Part shown: positions 1 to 6,294 of the stretch, in pieces
How the letters are laid out: each line of letters starts with the position of its first letter
Position numbering within the stretch: position 1 is the first letter of the stretch
Virus record (IMG/VR): IMGVR_UViG_3300006735_000022
Coordinates: 1-64,000 of that record
Length of the DNA: 64,000 bases
Reading direction: 5' to 3' (one strand)
Source of the DNA: a virus
Program-made: the position numbers and the translations under genes
Notes under the pieces: model-generated
The model's database searches: none
What the model was told of the DNA's origin: nothing
The model's input: the letters and a program-made list of their open reading frames with translations, nothing else

Positions 1-6
1 TATACA

Positions 7-28
7 CTAAATAGGTATTCGTGCCTAT
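7..28 (+). promoter_or_regulatory. Late-promoter-like element with hairpin
   Basis: CTAAATA (7-13) resembles the T4 late promoter octamer TATAAATA. It overlaps an inverted repeat, ATAGGTA (11-17) and TGCCTAT (22-28), which closes a TTCG tetraloop with one T-G wobble. It lies about 100 bases upstream of the first exported mini-protein gene. The same octamer-plus-hairpin arrangement recurs elsewhere in the window, so this is probably a real promoter and 5' leader, but the assignment is by pattern only. Confidence 0.45.
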
Positions 29-112
29 GTCACGAAACTTTACAGAGACACGTCGAGTCTCTTCAAATCTGCGGGTAACCATTCCGCAAGTAACTAAAGG
101 TATTTTATTCTC

Positions 113-484
113 ATGATCAAATCTGTATTCGCAGTTCTGTCTGCTTCCGCACTCTCCGCAGGCGCTGCCCTTGCAGGTCCCTACGTCAACGTAGAGGCCA
201 ATTCTGGTTTCCAAGGAACTGATTATTCCGGAACCACCACTGACCTTCACGTGGGCTACGAAGGCGCTCTTGGCGATGCTGCTTCTTACTACGTTCAGGC
301 TGGCGCTAGCGTAGTCTCACCTGATGGTGCCGAATCCGACACCGTTCCTTCTGGTAAAGCAGGTCTCGGCGTTGCTGTGACTGACTCCCTGTCTGCCTAT
401 GGTGAAGTTTCCTTCATCGGTTCTGGCGACAAGGACATCGACCGTGGTTATGGAACCAAAGCAGGTCTGAAGTACAACTTCTGA
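113..484 (+). CDS. Exported beta-barrel-like mini-protein (paralogue 1)
   Basis: This 123-residue protein starts with a clear signal peptide: M-I-K, then a hydrophobic Ala/Ser/Leu stretch ending at ALAG near residue 22. The mature part alternates polar and aromatic residues (YVNVEAN, LHVGYEG, YYVQAGA, LSAYGEVSF) and ends in KYNF. A terminal Phe is typical of bacterial outer-membrane beta-barrels. It is much shorter than a normal porin, about enough for six to eight strands. The next gene is a paralogue with the same signal peptide end (ALAGPYV) and the same Tyr-x-Phe ending. I infer export to the periplasm or outer membrane of the host; function unknown. Confidence 0.8.
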   Translation: MIKSVFAVLSASALSAGAALAGPYVNVEANSGFQGTDYSGTTTDLHVGYEGALGDAASYYVQAGASVVSPDGAESDTVPSGKAGLGVAVTDSLSAYGEVSFIGSGDKDIDRGYGTKAGLKYNF

Positions 485-522
485 TCTACACCTCCTAGCA
501 AAATATAATTTTACATTTACAG

Positions 523-891
523 ATGAAAGCATTCGCAATTGCCCTTGCTGCTGGTGCAGCTGCCCTCTCTGCTGCTCCTGCCCTCGCTGGTCCTTACGTA
601 AAGACCAAGCACGAATTCGTCGGCACTGACGACGACTACTCCAAAGGTACCCATCAACTTCGTATCGGTTACGGCACGAAGCTTGGTCGCTTCTCTCCCT
701 ATGTGGAAGGTGGCGTGGGTCGTGCTTACAGCGACAACACCGGAGCAGAAGAGGACTTCAGCGTGATTCAAGTCGGTAGCGGTTTGAAGATCACTGATAA
801 TCTCTCTGGTTATGGTAAGTGGATCAACACCTTCAAGGAAAACGATACTCGTGCCTGGAAGGTTGAACTCGGAACGAAGTATTCGTTCTGA
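523..891 (+). CDS. Exported beta-barrel-like mini-protein (paralogue 2)
   Basis: This 122-residue paralogue of the preceding gene follows it after a 38-base gap. The N-terminus (MKAFAIALAAGAAALS...ALAGPYV) is a signal peptide with an Ala-x-Ala type cleavage region. The mature part has beta-strand-like repeats (LRIGYGTKLG, YVEGGVG, VIQVGSGLKI) and ends with KYSF, an outer-membrane-type C-terminal Phe. It shares the LSGYGK/LSAYGE and LGTKYSF/AGLKYNF segments with its neighbour, which indicates tandem duplication. A strong intrinsic terminator follows at 907, so the two genes probably form their own transcript. Function unknown; small porin-like or surface-masking roles are possible. Confidence 0.8.
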   Translation: MKAFAIALAAGAAALSAAPALAGPYVKTKHEFVGTDDDYSKGTHQLRIGYGTKLGRFSPYVEGGVGRAYSDNTGAEEDFSVIQVGSGLKITDNLSGYGKWINTFKENDTRAWKVELGTKYSF

Positions 892-906
892 TAACTGATA
901 ATGCTC

Positions 907-932
907 AAGGGGGACTTCGGTCCCCCTTTTTT
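907..932 (+). terminator. Intrinsic terminator after the mini-porin pair
   Basis: AAGGGGGAC (907-915) pairs with GTCCCCCTT (920-928) around a TTCG tetraloop and is followed by a run of six T. It starts 15 bases after the stop of the second exported protein, a textbook rho-independent terminator. Confidence 0.92.
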
Positions 933-966
933 CATGCCTATATAGAAAGCATACTATTGGTCTGTC

Positions 967-1635
967 ATGGTCTTCCCAAACAAAGGGAATGAACCAGTAT
1001 CTAATCAGGCACCTGAGAAACGTGGGTCTTCCCCTATCAAATGGTTTGCCGTTGGACTCGGCGGACTTATTGGTCTTTCTCACTTTGCCATGATTGGAAT
1101 GCTTGTGAATAACAAGCAGATGGTTTACCCCAATCTCAATCTTCCAGTCAGTGAGTATTCGTCCTATGAAGCAGAAGTAGGACCACAAGGTTACCGAGTA
1201 AGATATAACGCTAACGATCCTAAAACTCTAAGTCGTATTCAAGAACTTGACTTAGACAAACATCAACAACGACCGAGTGGTCTATTTGGTACTGGTAACC
1301 CCAGAACATCTTCAGAGAGACGTAGACAACGTACGATTGAAGAATATACTATGGAGGGGACCCTCAATATGGATAATGCATCCGCTGAGTCTCTCCCAAA
1401 GATCGGAACAGCATCGACGATCGGAGGAGCCGATGTCGCGTGTATAGAGGCGGTAGGTGGTGGAAAGTCTCAGGGCAGGTTCCTGGGTGCTAGTCTCGGT
1501 GCTGTAGGTGCGGGTACCCTAACGGGTATTCCTTTTGTTGGACCGCTTCTAGCGGGTGCTCTTACCATGTTCTCCAGTGATAAGGCATCAGAAATCGGTG
1601 GTAACATCGCAGAGAACTTCTCAAAAGACTGTTGA
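967..1635 (+). CDS. Membrane-anchored protein of unknown function
   Basis: This 222-residue protein has a short polar N-terminus, one transmembrane segment at about residues 25-47 (KWFAVGLGGLIGLSHFAMIG), an acidic and basic middle part, and a Gly/Ala-rich C-terminus (residues 160-205: GGGKSQGRFLGASLGAVGAG...PLLAGAL). The last region resembles the glycine-zipper segments that insert in membranes. There is one Cys pair candidate (VACIEA and the terminal KDC). I do not recognise the family. It follows the terminator at 907, so it must have its own promoter, but no convincing -35/-10 pair was found in the 34-base gap. Two membrane-associated ends suggest an envelope protein; function unknown. Confidence 0.75.
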   Translation: MVFPNKGNEPVSNQAPEKRGSSPIKWFAVGLGGLIGLSHFAMIGMLVNNKQMVYPNLNLPVSEYSSYEAEVGPQGYRVRYNANDPKTLSRIQELDLDKHQQRPSGLFGTGNPRTSSERRRQRTIEEYTMEGTLNMDNASAESLPKIGTASTIGGADVACIEAVGGGKSQGRFLGASLGAVGAGTLTGIPFVGPLLAGALTMFSSDKASEIGGNIAENFSKDC

Positions 1636-1638
1636 CTG

Positions 1639-1647
1639 TGTTATGAT
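1639..1647 (+). promoter_or_regulatory. Candidate extended -10 promoter
   Basis: TGTTATGAT fits an extended -10 box (TGN followed by TATGAT), 20 bases upstream of the ATG at 1668. The same stretch forms an inverted repeat with the start-codon region (ATGATGG 1643-1649, CCATCAT 1663-1669). No good -35 box accompanies it, so the call is tentative. Confidence 0.3.
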
Positions 1648-1667
1648 GGTCGGGTCTACTGCCCATC

Positions 1668-1850
1668 ATGAAACGTATTATTGAGAATCCGGTCACGCAA
1701 TTCAATTTGCTGTTGATTGGTACTCTGATGGTTATTCAGCTTGTGCACATTCATGCCCATCACAAGATGGATGTGGATGTGCATTCGTATGTCTTCAATT
1801 TCTGCAGGAACAACCCTGATCAGTGCAAGAGGATGCTGTCGGAGTATTGA
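1668..1850 (+). CDS. Small single-span membrane protein
   Basis: This 60-residue protein has one predicted transmembrane segment (residues 11-28, QFNLLLIGTLMVIQLVHI) followed by a His-rich stretch (HIHAHHKMDVDVHSY) and two Cys in a polar tail. It is not recognised. Its stop codon (1848-1850) sits inside the -35 box of the strong promoter that starts the hli cluster, so the two transcription units abut. The ATG lies in the 3' arm of an inverted repeat with 1643-1649. The His cluster could bind metal, but there is no further support for that. Confidence 0.6.
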   Translation: MKRIIENPVTQFNLLLIGTLMVIQLVHIHAHHKMDVDVHSYVFNFCRNNPDQCKRMLSEY

Positions 1851-1875
1851 CAAAACTTCATCTTTCCTATATAAT
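1847..1875 (+). promoter_or_regulatory. Consensus sigma70 promoter for the hli cluster
   Basis: TTGACA (1847-1852) and TATAAT (1870-1875) are separated by exactly 17 bases, a perfect match to the housekeeping sigma70 consensus. It lies 28 bases upstream of the hli start at 1904, as expected for an early promoter read by host RNA polymerase. Confidence 0.92.
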
Positions 1876-1903
1876 TATGTAACAGTTCGCAACACTCCAA
1901 ACA

Positions 1904-2134
1904 ATGACTCGTTCAAGCACCGTGACAATTGAAGACGGCGGACGTACAAACATGTGGGCAACAGAACCACGTATGTACATCGATCAGACTGCAGCAGAAC
2001 GCTACGGTTACGAAACCCATGCCGAACGTGCAGAGAAATTGAATGGACGCACTGCTATGCTTGGATTTGTTGCTGCTGTTGTTTCTTATAGTTTCAGTGG
2101 TAGTCTATTTTTCTTTGGTATCTTCGGATTCTGA
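1904..2134 (+). CDS. hli: High-light-inducible protein (HLIP)
   Basis: This 76-residue protein carries the Hlip/Lhc helix signature ERAEKLNGRTAMLGF (residues 44-58), where Glu and Asn-Gly-Arg bind chlorophyll, followed by a hydrophobic helix ending in FFFGIFGF. Hlips are single-helix thylakoid proteins that dissipate energy or carry chlorophyll during photosystem repair, and many cyanophages carry them. The N-terminal extension (residues 1-40) is polar. The gene is first in a tight cluster under the consensus promoter at 1847 and is followed after two bases by another membrane protein. It is likely expressed early to protect host photosynthesis. Confidence 0.92.
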   Translation: MTRSSTVTIEDGGRTNMWATEPRMYIDQTAAERYGYETHAERAEKLNGRTAMLGFVAAVVSYSFSGSLFFFGIFGF

Positions 2135-2136
2135 AC

Positions 2137-2415
2137 ATGATTGAACTTTTGACGCAGACTGAGTTTACTTGGGCTGCCAACCATACCATTGCAGAATTCC
2201 TTGCGGGTTATGTATTTGGTGCGGCACTTATTATTGGAGCACCAGGAGTATTTTTCTTCATTGCTTTCATGCCTGCACTGCAGCGCACCAAAGGAGCAAT
2301 GGTTGGGTATAGTGATCACAAGACCTATGGCGATTCCTCTACCTACGAGAACACACCTAGTTCACAACTGGACTATTCAAAAGCATACTTACAACTATCA
2401 ATTCTAGAACAATGA
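2137..2415 (+). CDS. Small membrane protein in the hli cluster
   Basis: This 92-residue protein has one long hydrophobic segment (residues 22-47, LAGYVFGAALIIGAPGVFFFIAFMPAL) and a polar C-terminal tail rich in Tyr, Ser and Thr. It starts two bases after the hli stop, and its TGA overlaps the ATG of the next, very short Hlip (ATGA at 2412). The context of Hlips and other single-span proteins suggests a thylakoid membrane location. I do not recognise a named photosystem subunit and give no function. Confidence 0.75.
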   Translation: MIELLTQTEFTWAANHTIAEFLAGYVFGAALIIGAPGVFFFIAFMPALQRTKGAMVGYSDHKTYGDSSTYENTPSSQLDYSKAYLQLSILEQ

Positions 2416-2519
2416 ACGAAAGAGCAGAACGCTTCAATGGTTGGGCAGCAATGATCGGCATCATTGCCGCATTCGGTTCCTACGCAACGACAGGTCAACT
2501 GATTCCTGGACTCTGGTGA
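2412..2519 (+). CDS. hli: Minimal 35-residue high-light-inducible protein
   Basis: The 35-residue product is little more than the Hlip helix: ERAERFNGWAAMIGIIAAF followed by GSYATTGQLIPGLW. The Glu, Asn-Gly and Met residues of the chlorophyll-binding signature and the C-terminal TGQ-IPG motif typical of cyanobacterial and phage Hlips are all visible. The ATG overlaps the previous stop (ATGA) and the TGA overlaps the next ATG (TGATG), so translation is coupled on both sides. It is shorter than most Hlips and easy to miss in automated annotation. Confidence 0.88.
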   Translation: MNERAERFNGWAAMIGIIAAFGSYATTGQLIPGLW

Positions 2520-2584
2520 TGGGATTCTTAGTAGCAGCTTTGCTGATGCTAATACCTATCGCAGTAGTAGCTGGAAGATCATGA
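2519..2584 (+). CDS. 21-residue hydrophobic micropeptide
   Basis: A 21-residue ORF that is almost one transmembrane helix (FLVAALLMLIPIAVVAG, ending RS). It starts at the TGATG overlap with the mini-Hlip and its stop overlaps the next ATG (2581, ATGA). The exact coupling on both sides and the membrane-protein context support it as a real gene in the style of the tiny photosystem subunits (PsbM, PetN and similar). The sequence does not match any of them well enough to name it. Confidence 0.5.
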   Translation: MGFLVAALLMLIPIAVVAGRS

Positions 2585-2727
2585 CTTACGATTGGACATT
2601 GCTTCAAACACTAATCTTTGTCATTACTCCCTACTTCGTCATGCTTGCCTTGGCAAACAAAGACGATGAAGACGACGGTCCACCAGACGGTGGACTCATG
2701 ACACCAATATTCCAAGGGGCTACTTGA
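2581..2727 (+). CDS. Small membrane protein with acidic PPDGG tail
   Basis: This 48-residue protein has one hydrophobic segment (residues 8-25, LQTLIFVITPYFVMLALA) followed by an acidic linker (KDDEDDGPPDGG) and a short tail. It overlaps the previous micropeptide by four bases. Its stop codon lies within the terminator stem at 2715-2742 and within the -35 box of the clamp promoter. The acidic Pro-Pro-Asp-Gly-Gly tail looks distinctive and I believe similar small proteins occur in other cyanophages, but the function is unknown. Confidence 0.7.
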   Translation: MTYDWTLLQTLIFVITPYFVMLALANKDDEDDGPPDGGLMTPIFQGAT

Positions 2728-2742
2728 GTAGTCCCTTTTTTT
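2715..2742 (+). terminator. Intrinsic terminator closing the hli cluster
   Basis: AAGGGGCTACT and AGTAGTCCC form a stem with one G-T wobble and a TG turn, followed by seven T. It ends the small-membrane-protein operon and overlaps the promoter of the sliding-clamp gene. Confidence 0.85.
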
Positions 2743-2752
2743 ATGCTATACT
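2724..2752 (+). promoter_or_regulatory. Sigma70-type promoter for the sliding clamp gene
   Basis: TTGAGT (2724-2729), a 17-base spacer and TATACT (2747-2752) preceded by TGC give a good sigma70 match with an extended -10. The -35 box lies inside the terminator hairpin, so termination and initiation are packed into 30 bases. It precedes the gp45 start by roughly 20-40 bases. Confidence 0.78.
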
Positions 2753-2789
2753 TGAGCCAGTAAACTTCATCATGAAACTACGAGACCCA

Positions 2790-3458
2790 ATGAGACTGTC
2801 CGACAAGACTCTGAAGATTCTTCAAAACTTCACGACGATCAATCAGTCTCTCTTTTTCAAGGAAGGCAACAAACTCCGTACGATCTCTGTAATGAAGAAC
2901 GTCCTTGCAGAGGCGGAGATCGATGAGTACATTCCTAGGGACTTTGCGATCTATGATCTGCCTCAGTTCCTGAATACACTGTCCCTGTATCAATCTCCAG
3001 AGGTAGACGTGTCTACAAACACGTCACATGCTCTGATCAAGGATGGAAACAATCGTGCTAAGTTCTTCTTTAGTGATCCTAGTGTGATCATTGCTCCCCC
3101 TGAGAAGGAGATGCAACTCCCTAGCGAAGATGTTTCTTTCAAACTGACTGAAGCAGACCTGACTCGTATTCTCAAGTCCTCCTCCATCATGCAACTGCCA
3201 GACATGTCGGTTGTAGGTGAGAACGGTGCTGTAAGATTGGTGGTGTCTGACCGTAAGAACGACACCTCTAACGAGTATTCGATTGCTGTGGGAGAAACTG
3301 ACCGCGAGTTCTCATTCAATTTCAAGATTGAGAACATGCGTTTGATTCCTCGCCCTTATGAGGTATTGATTTCTTCTAAGAACCTTGCTAAGTTCTACAA
3401 TCCAGACTTCAAACTTACCTACTTCATCGCTCTTGAACCAGACTCCACGTGCGACTAA
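2790..3458 (+). CDS. 45: DNA polymerase sliding clamp, gp45
   Basis: The 222-residue product begins MRLSDKTLKILQNF-TTINQSL, matching the start of T4-type gp45 clamps, and has the expected length (T4 gp45 is 228). Clamps form a ring round DNA that tethers gp43; in T4 the clamp also activates late transcription by linking sigma gp55 and gp33 to DNA. I chose 2790 because homologues begin at MRLSD; the in-frame ATG at 2772 would add MKLRDP. A consensus promoter lies just upstream at 2724. It is the first gene of the replication module, with the clamp loader following after four small genes. Confidence 0.9.
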   Translation: MRLSDKTLKILQNFTTINQSLFFKEGNKLRTISVMKNVLAEAEIDEYIPRDFAIYDLPQFLNTLSLYQSPEVDVSTNTSHALIKDGNNRAKFFFSDPSVIIAPPEKEMQLPSEDVSFKLTEADLTRILKSSSIMQLPDMSVVGENGAVRLVVSDRKNDTSNEYSIAVGETDREFSFNFKIENMRLIPRPYEVLISSKNLAKFYNPDFKLTYFIALEPDSTCD

Positions 3459-3510
3459 TCATATCAACCGGAACCCTAGTTCCGAGTTAGATAAACCTTT
3501 CCCCAAGAAG

Positions 3511-3669
3511 ATGTATCTACAGTTGATGCGTCGCCCACCATTCTGGAGACTCTGTATCCTTCCTGATGAGGTACAGAAACTAACTCTCCAGCAATGGATG
3601 GACATCTGTCCAGACCTTCCTAAGTTCAAAGAGATTTTCTTTTGTGACGACCCCGAATCCCACTACTGA
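3511..3669 (+). CDS. Small protein of unknown function after gp45
   Basis: A 52-residue ORF starting MYLQLMRRPPFWRLC and rich in Trp, Pro and charged residues (LTLQQWMDICPDLPKFKEIFF). The reading frame is open further upstream, so a non-ATG start nearer the gp45 stop at 3458 is possible. AAGAAG just before the ATG could act as a weak ribosome-binding site. Its 3' end overlaps the next small gene by 26 bases. I do not recognise it. Confidence 0.5.
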   Translation: MYLQLMRRPPFWRLCILPDEVQKLTLQQWMDICPDLPKFKEIFFCDDPESHY

Positions 3670-3823
3670 ACCGTGGCGTACTGCTACGAATAAAATTATT
3701 GCTAGACAACAACTAGACAATGTTGCCTCCTTGCTCAATGGGAAGTGGTATCAGGTTGAAGTTGTTGATTCTTATGGTAAGAGAACCACACGACTTATTG
3801 TTGAATACACTCCTGAAGAATGA
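3644..3823 (+). CDS. Small protein of unknown function (GTG start)
   Basis: A 59-residue ORF starts at GTG 3644 and ends at TGA 3821-3823, where it overlaps the ATG of the next gene (ATGA). AAAGAG lies 10 bases upstream of the GTG as a possible ribosome-binding site. The C-terminal half (SLLNGKWYQVEVVDSYGKRTTRLIVEY, given here in parts: NGKWYQVEVV, RTTRLIVEY) looks like a small beta-sheet domain. The exact coupling supports it; function unknown. Confidence 0.5.
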   Translation: MTTPNPTTEPWRTATNKIIARQQLDNVASLLNGKWYQVEVVDSYGKRTTRLIVEYTPEE

Positions 3824-4092
3824 CTATGCACAATGCCTGGGAAGAAAATGGTCTCATGGATCAGATTCAAGAAACCATCAAAGATCTTGGTTGGAAGGAA
3901 GGTGATGATATCGTAGTAGAGATTGGTGGTACATCCATCTATGAAATTGATGGAGCAGGTACCAAGTGGGCACCTTTGAAAGGCACCCGTAAGTACAACA
4001 AAGATGCCTTCATTGTCATCAAACAAAAAACCCCTGTAATTTCCAGTAATGCACCCGTTTCGTCAGAACAAGAAAGACCTGATCAAAAATAA
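3820..4092 (+). CDS. Small protein of unknown function
   Basis: This 90-residue protein starts at the ATGA overlap with the preceding ORF (ATG 3826 is an alternative). It contains LGWKEGDDIVVEI followed by a short beta-rich part. This is reminiscent of the Gly-Trp-x-x-Gly-Asp turn of AbrB/MazE-like swapped-hairpin domains, and a clearer relative lies at 33324. The resemblance is short and could be chance. The gene overlaps the next one by 44 bases. Position between clamp and clamp loader is the only functional hint. Confidence 0.6.
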   Translation: MTMHNAWEENGLMDQIQETIKDLGWKEGDDIVVEIGGTSIYEIDGAGTKWAPLKGTRKYNKDAFIVIKQKTPVISSNAPVSSEQERPDQK

Positions 4093-4366
4093 TATCTTCA
4101 AATATAACGAGTTATTTGAGGAACACATTGGTGCCAAAGATGATTGGGTTGCTCTACAACAGCAACGCCAACTTTTTCAAGAGAAGAAGAAAGAATATGG
4201 ATACTTCTGTCATGAGGATGACTATGATGTCAATGCATATTTTGATTTTATTCAAAAAGTAGATGCTCTCCTTCCAAGGAGTAGGGCAAAGGTTGCCTTC
4301 AGAGCTGCTATACTTGACGCACGTCTGATTGACATCGAGCATATGGTTGAGGTTTCTTGTGAGTGA
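4049..4366 (+). CDS. Conserved-looking hypothetical protein upstream of gp44
   Basis: This 105-residue, mainly alpha-helical, charged protein (LFEEHIGAKDDWVALQQQRQLF, in parts; then Asp/Tyr-rich FCHEDDYDVNAYFDF) has no recognised motif. It overlaps the previous gene by 44 bases. The gp44 start (GTG 4359) lies within its last codons, so the two are probably translationally coupled. A role in the replication module is an inference from position only. Confidence 0.65.
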   Translation: MHPFRQNKKDLIKNNIFKYNELFEEHIGAKDDWVALQQQRQLFQEKKKEYGYFCHEDDYDVNAYFDFIQKVDALLPRSRAKVAFRAAILDARLIDIEHMVEVSCE

Positions 4367-5303
4367 GGACTTTCTTTGGGTTGAGAAGTATCGACCCAAG
4401 ACAATTGATGAATGTATTCTGCCTAAGTCTGTAAAGCAAACGTTTGCAGATTTTGTAAATAGTGGTGAACTCCCTAATTTGTTACTGGCAGGACCACCTG
4501 GTGTTGGTAAAACAACAGTTGCTAAAGCACTTTGTAATGAACTTGGGGCAGACTATTACGTCATCAACGGGTCAGATGAAGGACGGTTTCTGGACACGGT
4601 TCGTAACCAAGCAAAGAATTTTGCTGCAACTGTATCTCTTACGTCAGAATCTAAGCACAAGGTCATCATCATTGATGAGGCAGATAACACTACGCATGAT
4701 GTACAACTCCTTCTCCGAGCTAACATCGAAACCTTCTACAACAACTGTAGGTTCATCTTCACCTGTAATTACAAGAACAAAATTATTGAACCTCTCCACA
4801 GCAGATGTGCGGTGGTCGATTTCGGACTTACAGGGAAAGACAAGCAAATAATTGCTGCCGCTTTCTTCAAGCGTCTGACACAGATTCTTACCCTTGAGGG
4901 TATTGAATACGAACCCAAGGTTGCAGTAGAACTTATCAACAAACACTTCCCTGATTGGCGACGTGTGTTGAATGAGTGTCAAAAACACTCAACTAGTGGT
5001 AAAATAGACGTAGGTGTTCTCGCATCGTTTACTAATGTTCAGACTGATGAGTTAGTCTCGTACATTAGTAAGAAGCAGTTCCCTAATGTCCGTAAGTGGA
5101 TTGTCCAAAACTTAGACAATGATCCTAATACTATCCTTAGGAAATTGTATGATTCAATCTATGATCATATGAAACCAAAGTCTATCCCTGAAGCGGTATT
5201 GATTATTGCAAAATACCAGTACCAGTCTGCCTTTGCTGCAGACCAGGAGATCAATCTACTAGCAGCAATGACTGAAATCATGGTCAACTGCGAATTCAAG
5301 TAA
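4359..5303 (+). CDS. 44: Clamp loader large subunit, gp44 (AAA+ ATPase)
   Basis: This 314-residue AAA+ protein has Walker A GPPGVGKT, Walker B VIIIDEAD, the SRC motif with arginine finger (HSRCAVV) and the N-terminal VEKYRP box shared by RFC/DnaX loaders. With gp62 it opens and loads the gp45 ring at primer ends. I chose GTG 4359 because TGAGG (4348-4352) gives a good ribosome-binding site at the right distance and the protein then begins VSEDFLWVEKYRP like its relatives; the frame extends upstream to 4329. gp62 is not adjacent as in T4 but 3.8 kb downstream. Confidence 0.95.
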   Translation: MSEDFLWVEKYRPKTIDECILPKSVKQTFADFVNSGELPNLLLAGPPGVGKTTVAKALCNELGADYYVINGSDEGRFLDTVRNQAKNFAATVSLTSESKHKVIIIDEADNTTHDVQLLLRANIETFYNNCRFIFTCNYKNKIIEPLHSRCAVVDFGLTGKDKQIIAAAFFKRLTQILTLEGIEYEPKVAVELINKHFPDWRRVLNECQKHSTSGKIDVGVLASFTNVQTDELVSYISKKQFPNVRKWIVQNLDNDPNTILRKLYDSIYDHMKPKSIPEAVLIIAKYQYQSAFAADQEINLLAAMTEIMVNCEFK

Positions 5304-5326
5304 ATAGAACGTCTGATTTTTTTCTT

Positions 5327-5410
5327 ATGACTGCTGTCATCATTGTTTACGGCTCACTCTTTCTTGCCGTTATCCTCTGTTCAGTTTGGTTGATTGGTAA
5401 AGGTAAATGA
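5327..5410 (+). CDS. 27-residue membrane micropeptide
   Basis: MTAVIIVYGS followed by LFLAVILCSVWLIGKGK is a 27-residue ORF that forms one transmembrane helix with a basic end. Its TGA (5408-5410) overlaps the ATG of the epimerase gene (ATGA at 5407), the arrangement used throughout this genome. It follows gp44 after 23 bases. No named counterpart is recognised; it could be a real small protein or a leader ORF for the epimerase. Confidence 0.45.
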   Translation: MTAVIIVYGSLFLAVILCSVWLIGKGK

Positions 5411-6294
5411 AATGTCTGGTCACAGGCGGTGCTGGATTTATCGGATCCCATATTGTATCTCGCCTATTGCATGATGATCACGAAGTAGTTGTCATTGACA
5501 ACGAATCAGCAGAATCTAATGATGCCTTCAACTGGTACGAAGATGATGCAGAGAATCACGTAGTTGATATCAGAGACATTGATGCTTGCCGCCCTGCATT
5601 TGAAGGTGTAGAAGCAGTCTTTCACCTGGCAGCACAGTCCAGAATCCAACTTGCTATGAATGACCCGTTTGATTGCGTTCAGACGAACGTGATGGGCACT
5701 TGTAACATGCTTGAATTGGCACGTGAGGCAGGCGTAGAGCGGTTTATCAATTCATCAACGTCATCCTGTTATGGATTGAACAATACTCCACCCCTTGTGG
5801 AGTCCATGCCTACAGATTGTTTGAATCCATACTCTGCAAGCAAAGTATCTGCAGAGAAGTTTTGCTATATGTACTACCGTCTGCATAAACTGCGGACAAT
5901 CACCCTAAGATACTTCAATGTCTATGGTCCTAGGCAACCTTTGAGGGGTGCGTATGCCCCTGTAATCGGTTTGTTCCAGGAGCAGGCACGGAGAGGCGAA
6001 CCACTGACGATTGTCGGTGACGGAACACAGCGTAGAGACTTCACCCATGTTGATGACGTGGTAGAAGCAAACATGTGTGCCCTGAACAACACGCTCTCTG
6101 GCATTGCTGTCAATATTGGAACGGGAACGAACTACTCAGTAAACGAGATCGCTGCCATGATCTCTGACAACGTGACGTACATCGCTCCACGTAAAGGTGA
6201 GGCACACGAGACTCTTGCCGATAACACAAAAGCAAGAAACATGCTAGGATGGGAACCTACAATCGACCTTAGGTCCCAACTTTCCAATGTTTGA
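5407..6294 (+). CDS. NAD-dependent sugar-nucleotide epimerase/dehydratase
   Basis: This 295-residue extended SDR enzyme has the NAD-binding GGAGFIGSH motif at residues 7-15, the catalytic Ser/Thr region SSTSSCYG, and the YSASK (Tyr-x3-Lys) pair. RRDFTHVDDV and NIGTG match UDP-glucose 4-epimerase and related enzymes. The C-terminus is short: it stops about at LRSQL and lacks the last helix that usually follows. Substrate cannot be fixed from sequence; UDP-glucose/UDP-GlcNAc 4-epimerase is the best guess. It lies in the replication module, far from the sugar island at 43300, and is flanked by ATGA overlap upstream and an 8-base overlap downstream. Confidence 0.88.
   Translation: MKCLVTGGAGFIGSHIVSRLLHDDHEVVVIDNESAESNDAFNWYEDDAENHVVDIRDIDACRPAFEGVEAVFHLAAQSRIQLAMNDPFDCVQTNVMGTCNMLELAREAGVERFINSSTSSCYGLNNTPPLVESMPTDCLNPYSASKVSAEKFCYMYYRLHKLRTITLRYFNVYGPRQPLRGAYAPVIGLFQEQARRGEPLTIVGDGTQRRDFTHVDDVVEANMCALNNTLSGIAVNIGTGTNYSVNEIAAMISDNVTYIAPRKGEAHETLADNTKARNMLGWEPTIDLRSQLSNV

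Noticed and set aside
517-1188. 223-residue open frame on the minus strand
   Set aside because: It covers two well-supported plus-strand genes and a terminator, and has no start context or recognisable protein features.
5692-6289. Possibility that the epimerase gene is a pseudogene because its C-terminus is short
   Set aside because: All NAD-binding and catalytic motifs are intact and the frame ends with a normal overlap to the next gene; only the last helix is shortened.
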